DNA of 64,000 bases from Natronolimnobius baerhuensis (GTDB lineage: Archaea > Halobacteriota > Halobacteria > Halobacteriales > Natrialbaceae): positions 434,001 through 498,000 of the forward strand of contig NZ_MWPH01000001.1 in the NCBI RefSeq assembly GCF_002177135.1. Reading direction: 5' to 3'. Position numbers and translations under genes: made by a program. Under the pieces are notes generated by a model that had not been told where the DNA came from, ran no database searches, and saw only the letters and a program-made list of their open reading frames with translations. Below are positions 61,254-64,000 of the stretch, in pieces. Position 1 is the stretch's first letter. Each line of letters opens with the position of its first letter.

Positions 61254-64000
61254 CTACTCCTGGCCTGCGTCGCTCTCGACTGCAGGCAGCGTCAACGAAA
61301 TCGTCGTCCCCACGCCGGGTTCGGTATCGATCCCGATCTCACCCCCATGACGTTCGACAATCCGCTTGCAGACCGCGAGTCCGATCCCTGTCCCATCGTG
61401 TGTGTCTCGACTATGCAGTCGCTGGAACACCTCGAATACGCGCTCTGTATCGTCGCTCTCGATACCGATTCCGTGGTCAGTAACAGCGAGGTGCCACTCC
61501 GAGCCAACGCGCTCACTCGAGATGTCGATTTTTGGCGGCTCGTCGCCGCTGTATTCGATTGCGTTCGACAGCAAGTTCTGAAACACCTGCCGAAGCTGAT
61601 CCGAGTCGCCACGGACTGTCGGCAACGAACTCGTTCTCACCTCGGCATTGGTTTCAGCAATTCGGAACTGCATGTCTTCTCTGACGTCTGCAAGTACCTG
61701 CTCGAGGTCGACCGGCTCGAGTGAATTACCCTGCGTTTCGACGCGCGAGTAGGTAAGTAGTCCGTCGATCATCGCACGCATTCGATCTGCGCCGTCGGTT
61801 GCATACTCGAGGAACTCCACGCCGTCCGCATCGAGATCATCGCCGTAGCGCTGCTCGATCAAGCGCAGGTAGCTCGAGACCATCCGTAACGGCTCTTGTA
61901 AGTCGTGACTGGCGGCGTAGGCAAACTGCTCTAAGCGCTCGTTCGAGGCCTCGAGTTGGCGTTCGTATGTTTTCCGCTCAGTGACGTCCCGAAAGTAGAC
62001 CGAGAGGCCGGTTTCAGAGGGATACGCGTTGAACTCGAGCCAGGCGTCTGCCGTCGCATCGTACGATTCGAAGCTTACCCGTTCCTGGGACGTCAACGCA
62101 TCGTGGAACTGTTGTTGAATGCGGTCGGCGTCGCTCTCGGTATCCGACGATTCGTCGTAGACCTCACTGAGATGGCGACCACGCAGTTCGTCCGGCGAGC
62201 GCTGTAACAGCGCCCCAGCTCGGTCGTTGACGTGGGTGAACCGACAGTCCTCATCAAGTGCGTAAAACGCATCCGAGATACGACCCAGAATCTCGCTCAG
62301 TTCAGTCTCGAGTTCGCTCTTTCGGCGCTCGAGTTGCCGCTGGTGTGTTTTGAGTTTCGTGATGTCTTCGCCGACGGTAATCACGCGTTCGACGGCCCCC
62401 TCGGCGTCGAAGATGGGCGCGGCGTTGACGATGAACCACGTCCGCTCGCCAGTTGCGTCCTCGGCTGCGATTTCGACGTCGATGACTGGCTCGCCGCGTG
62501 CCAGTGCGCGAGCCGCCGGCGTGCGCTCAGGCGGGAGCGGGTCGCCGTCTGCATCGTACAGCGTCGGCGTCTCCTCACTGTTGACGGCCTGTTGTGTCGG
62601 AAAGCCAGGCAGATCCGTGGCGTGTCGATTCGCCCGTACAATCTCGCCATCGGCGTCCGTCACGGCGATTGCGACTGGCGCAGTTCGGAGGAGTTTCTCC
62701 ATCTGGCCGCGTTCGCGCTCGAGTTGGCGTTCGTTTTCGATGCGGTTAAACGTCGACTCGAGGCTCGAGGCGGCGATTTTGAGCAACGAGAGATCGCCGC
62801 GGTCGAACGCACCCGGCTGTTCCGAGCCGGCGATGATGATGCCGTACTCACCGATTGGGAGGATAATCTCGCTTCGGATCCGTGTCTCGAGATTGTAGAC
62901 GTCCGGATCAGATCTGACGTCATCGTAGATTTCCGGTGTTCCGCTTTCGTAGACGCGCCAGGCGATTCCCTCGCCGCGTTCGAACGTCGGCGGCTCGTCG
63001 AACAGTGCTTTCCCCGGCTCCGAGATTGCAATCGGAGACAGCGCCTGAGCGTCTGGGTCGTAGCGAAAGACACCGTTGACCTCGAGATCAAGGACGTCTC
63101 GCAGGCTGTGACAGGCGCGTTCGGCTGCATCCACCTCAGAAGTCGCCTCGAGCCAGTCGGTGACGGCCTCGTTGAGCCGGCGCAACTGGTAGGTCCGGCG
63201 ACGGCGGTCGGTCACGTCGTAGTAGAGTTCGATTCGCCCGCCCGCGTACGGGCCGGACTCAATCGGGTGGCTCCGGTGCTCGAGCCAGCGTGGCTCTCGG
63301 TCGTCACCGGGGAGGACCCGGCACTCGAACTGTTCGACGTAGGTGTTATCGTCGTAGGTCGCGGTGACAGTGTCTCGAAACGTCGAAAAGTCGGCGATCC
63401 GGTCCTCGAGTTGCGCTGCGATAACAGCGCGTTTGTCCCGGCCGATAACGGCTGACCGCTCGAGGCCGAAGTAGCGTTCTGCCGTCTCGTTGATCCAGGC
63501 GATGTCGACGTTCGAATCGAGCACGAAGACGCCGACATCGGCTTCCTCGAGAACGGACGAGAGGGGTGACTGGGCAATAGCCAGCGACTGGTCCGGCTGT
63601 TCGTCGGTGTGCGCTGATTCGACTGGATCGACGATGCCGACGAAATAGTTCGGGTCATCGTCGTCCGCAGCAGAAAAGCGTTTCAGCCGGATGGTACACG
63701 GAATCCGGTCTCCGTCAGCCGTCCGAACATCGATCGGAATCGGTTCCGTGTCGGTTGTGTCGTCGGCGAGAAAGTCAGACGGGAACTCGCTCGAGTGGGA
63801 AACTGTGGAGTCGCTGCCGGCTTCACCATCGCGTCGAGAGTCGAAGACGGCACTGACCGGTTCTCCCAGCAGGCGCTCACGAGCGTCGGTCGTCAACTCG
63901 AGAAAGGTCTCGTCGAGCGCGACCAGGCGGCCATCAGCACTGCATTGAACGACGCCGCCATCAACCAACTCGACGAGCGCTCGGTAGCCAGCGAGTCCAC
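61254..64000 (-). CDS. Multi-PAS/GAF sensor histidine kinase (5'-partial)
   Basis: At least 914 codons; the reading frame stays open to the right edge (GLAGYRALVELVDGGVVQCS), so the N-terminus is outside. Successive PAS-like segments (VGVFVLDSNVDIAWINETAE; AVTDADGEIVRANRHATDLP; YALDEDCRFTHVNDRAGALL), a GAF-like domain (EGIAWRVYESGTPEIYDDVR) and then the kinase core are seen. The H-box is ASHDLQEPLRMVSSYLRLIE (phospho-His), the N-box NLLSNAIEYSGD, the G1 DHGIGIE and the G2 GTGIGLAVCKRI. No transmembrane span is visible, so it is a cytosolic sensor. No response regulator gene is in the window. The signal is unknown. Confidence 0.94.
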   Translation of the reverse strand, partial: GLAGYRALVELVDGGVVQCSADGRLVALDETFLELTTDARERLLGEPVSAVFDSRRDGEAGSDSTVSHSSEFPSDFLADDTTDTEPIPIDVRTADGDRIPCTIRLKRFSAADDDDPNYFVGIVDPVESAHTDEQPDQSLAIAQSPLSSVLEEADVGVFVLDSNVDIAWINETAERYFGLERSAVIGRDKRAVIAAQLEDRIADFSTFRDTVTATYDDNTYVEQFECRVLPGDDREPRWLEHRSHPIESGPYAGGRIELYYDVTDRRRRTYQLRRLNEAVTDWLEATSEVDAAERACHSLRDVLDLEVNGVFRYDPDAQALSPIAISEPGKALFDEPPTFERGEGIAWRVYESGTPEIYDDVRSDPDVYNLETRIRSEIILPIGEYGIIIAGSEQPGAFDRGDLSLLKIAASSLESTFNRIENERQLERERGQMEKLLRTAPVAIAVTDADGEIVRANRHATDLPGFPTQQAVNSEETPTLYDADGDPLPPERTPAARALARGEPVIDVEIAAEDATGERTWFIVNAAPIFDAEGAVERVITVGEDITKLKTHQRQLERRKSELETELSEILGRISDAFYALDEDCRFTHVNDRAGALLQRSPDELRGRHLSEVYDESSDTESDADRIQQQFHDALTSQERVSFESYDATADAWLEFNAYPSETGLSVYFRDVTERKTYERQLEASNERLEQFAYAASHDLQEPLRMVSSYLRLIEQRYGDDLDADGVEFLEYATDGADRMRAMIDGLLTYSRVETQGNSLEPVDLEQVLADVREDMQFRIAETNAEVRTSSLPTVRGDSDQLRQVFQNLLSNAIEYSGDEPPKIDISSERVGSEWHLAVTDHGIGIESDDTERVFEVFQRLHSRDTHDGTGIGLAVCKRIVERHGGEIGIDTEPGVGTTISLTLPAVESDAGQE

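Overview
The window is haloarchaeal chromosome, most like the Natrialbales (Natrialba, Natronorubrum, Haloterrigena and relatives). It is GC-rich, its proteins are strongly acidic, it has Tat-type lipoproteins, HTH_10 (Bat-type) regulators, leaderless TATA promoters and haloarchaeal gene sets (rpa1-rpap1-rpe, pccB-pccX-pccA, queD-queE-queC, cofD, ribL-JAMM-recJ). The hexamer CTCGAG is extremely frequent in the native DNA (12 copies in the first 1.3 kb) and disappears in two stretches that look foreign.

Layout. 0-5 kb: partial flavoprotein, membrane protein, small zinc finger, Zn/Cd-type P1B ATPase and its HTH_10 regulator. 5-10 kb: Ser/Asp-repeat membrane protein, mobA, ilvD, a 51-residue zinc-finger protein, a Tat lipoprotein with a beta-propeller-like body. 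10.3-13.4 kb: ribL, JAMM protease, RecJ-like DHH protein. 13.7-16.4 kb: small conserved protein, cupin, Dus-like protein and cofD (coenzyme F420). 16.5-20.3 kb: accessory island with an IS5-type transposase remnant, a small zinc ribbon, an elaborately folded putative RNA (17119-17242), and a tightly packed AT-rich three-gene operon: membrane protein, SMC/Rad50-like ATPase with a four-cysteine zinc finger, and a winged-helix-like protein. 20.3-26.6 kb: glutamate-cysteine-ligase-like protein, DNA ligase, HD phosphohydrolase, small proteins. 26.8-32.2 kb: BMP-type (nucleoside-like) ABC transporter, then a MoaD/ThiS-like protein ending in Cys-Cys. 32.2-34 kb: pilin and radical SAM/SPASM protein. 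34.2-38.5 kb: acyl-CoA carboxylase cluster, with a divergent but well-folded orphan 5S rRNA gene on the opposite strand between pccX and pccA. 38.6-44.1 kb: NSS sodium symporter and the RPA operon. 44-53 kb: acetyltransferase, dehydrogenases, preQ0 (archaeosine) operon behind a perfect palindrome, ArsR-like regulator, HdeD-like protein, potassium channel, CinA-like protein. 53.3-54.8 kb: an IS608-like TnpB-only element inserted exactly at the stop codon of a 39-residue membrane protein. 54.8-64 kb: NAD-kinase-like protein, PhoU/AbrB regulator, small proteins, nitrilase-family hydrolase, dCTP-deaminase-like protein, O-methyltransferase and a multi-PAS histidine kinase running off the right edge.

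The best candidates for something undescribed are the island at 16.5-20.3 kb (structured RNA plus membrane/SMC-like/winged-helix operon, resembling the architecture of SMC-based defence systems), the orphan 5S rRNA, and the protein-neutral insertion and altered RuvC-II residue of the TnpB element. All functions are inferred from reading the sequence; no database search was run.
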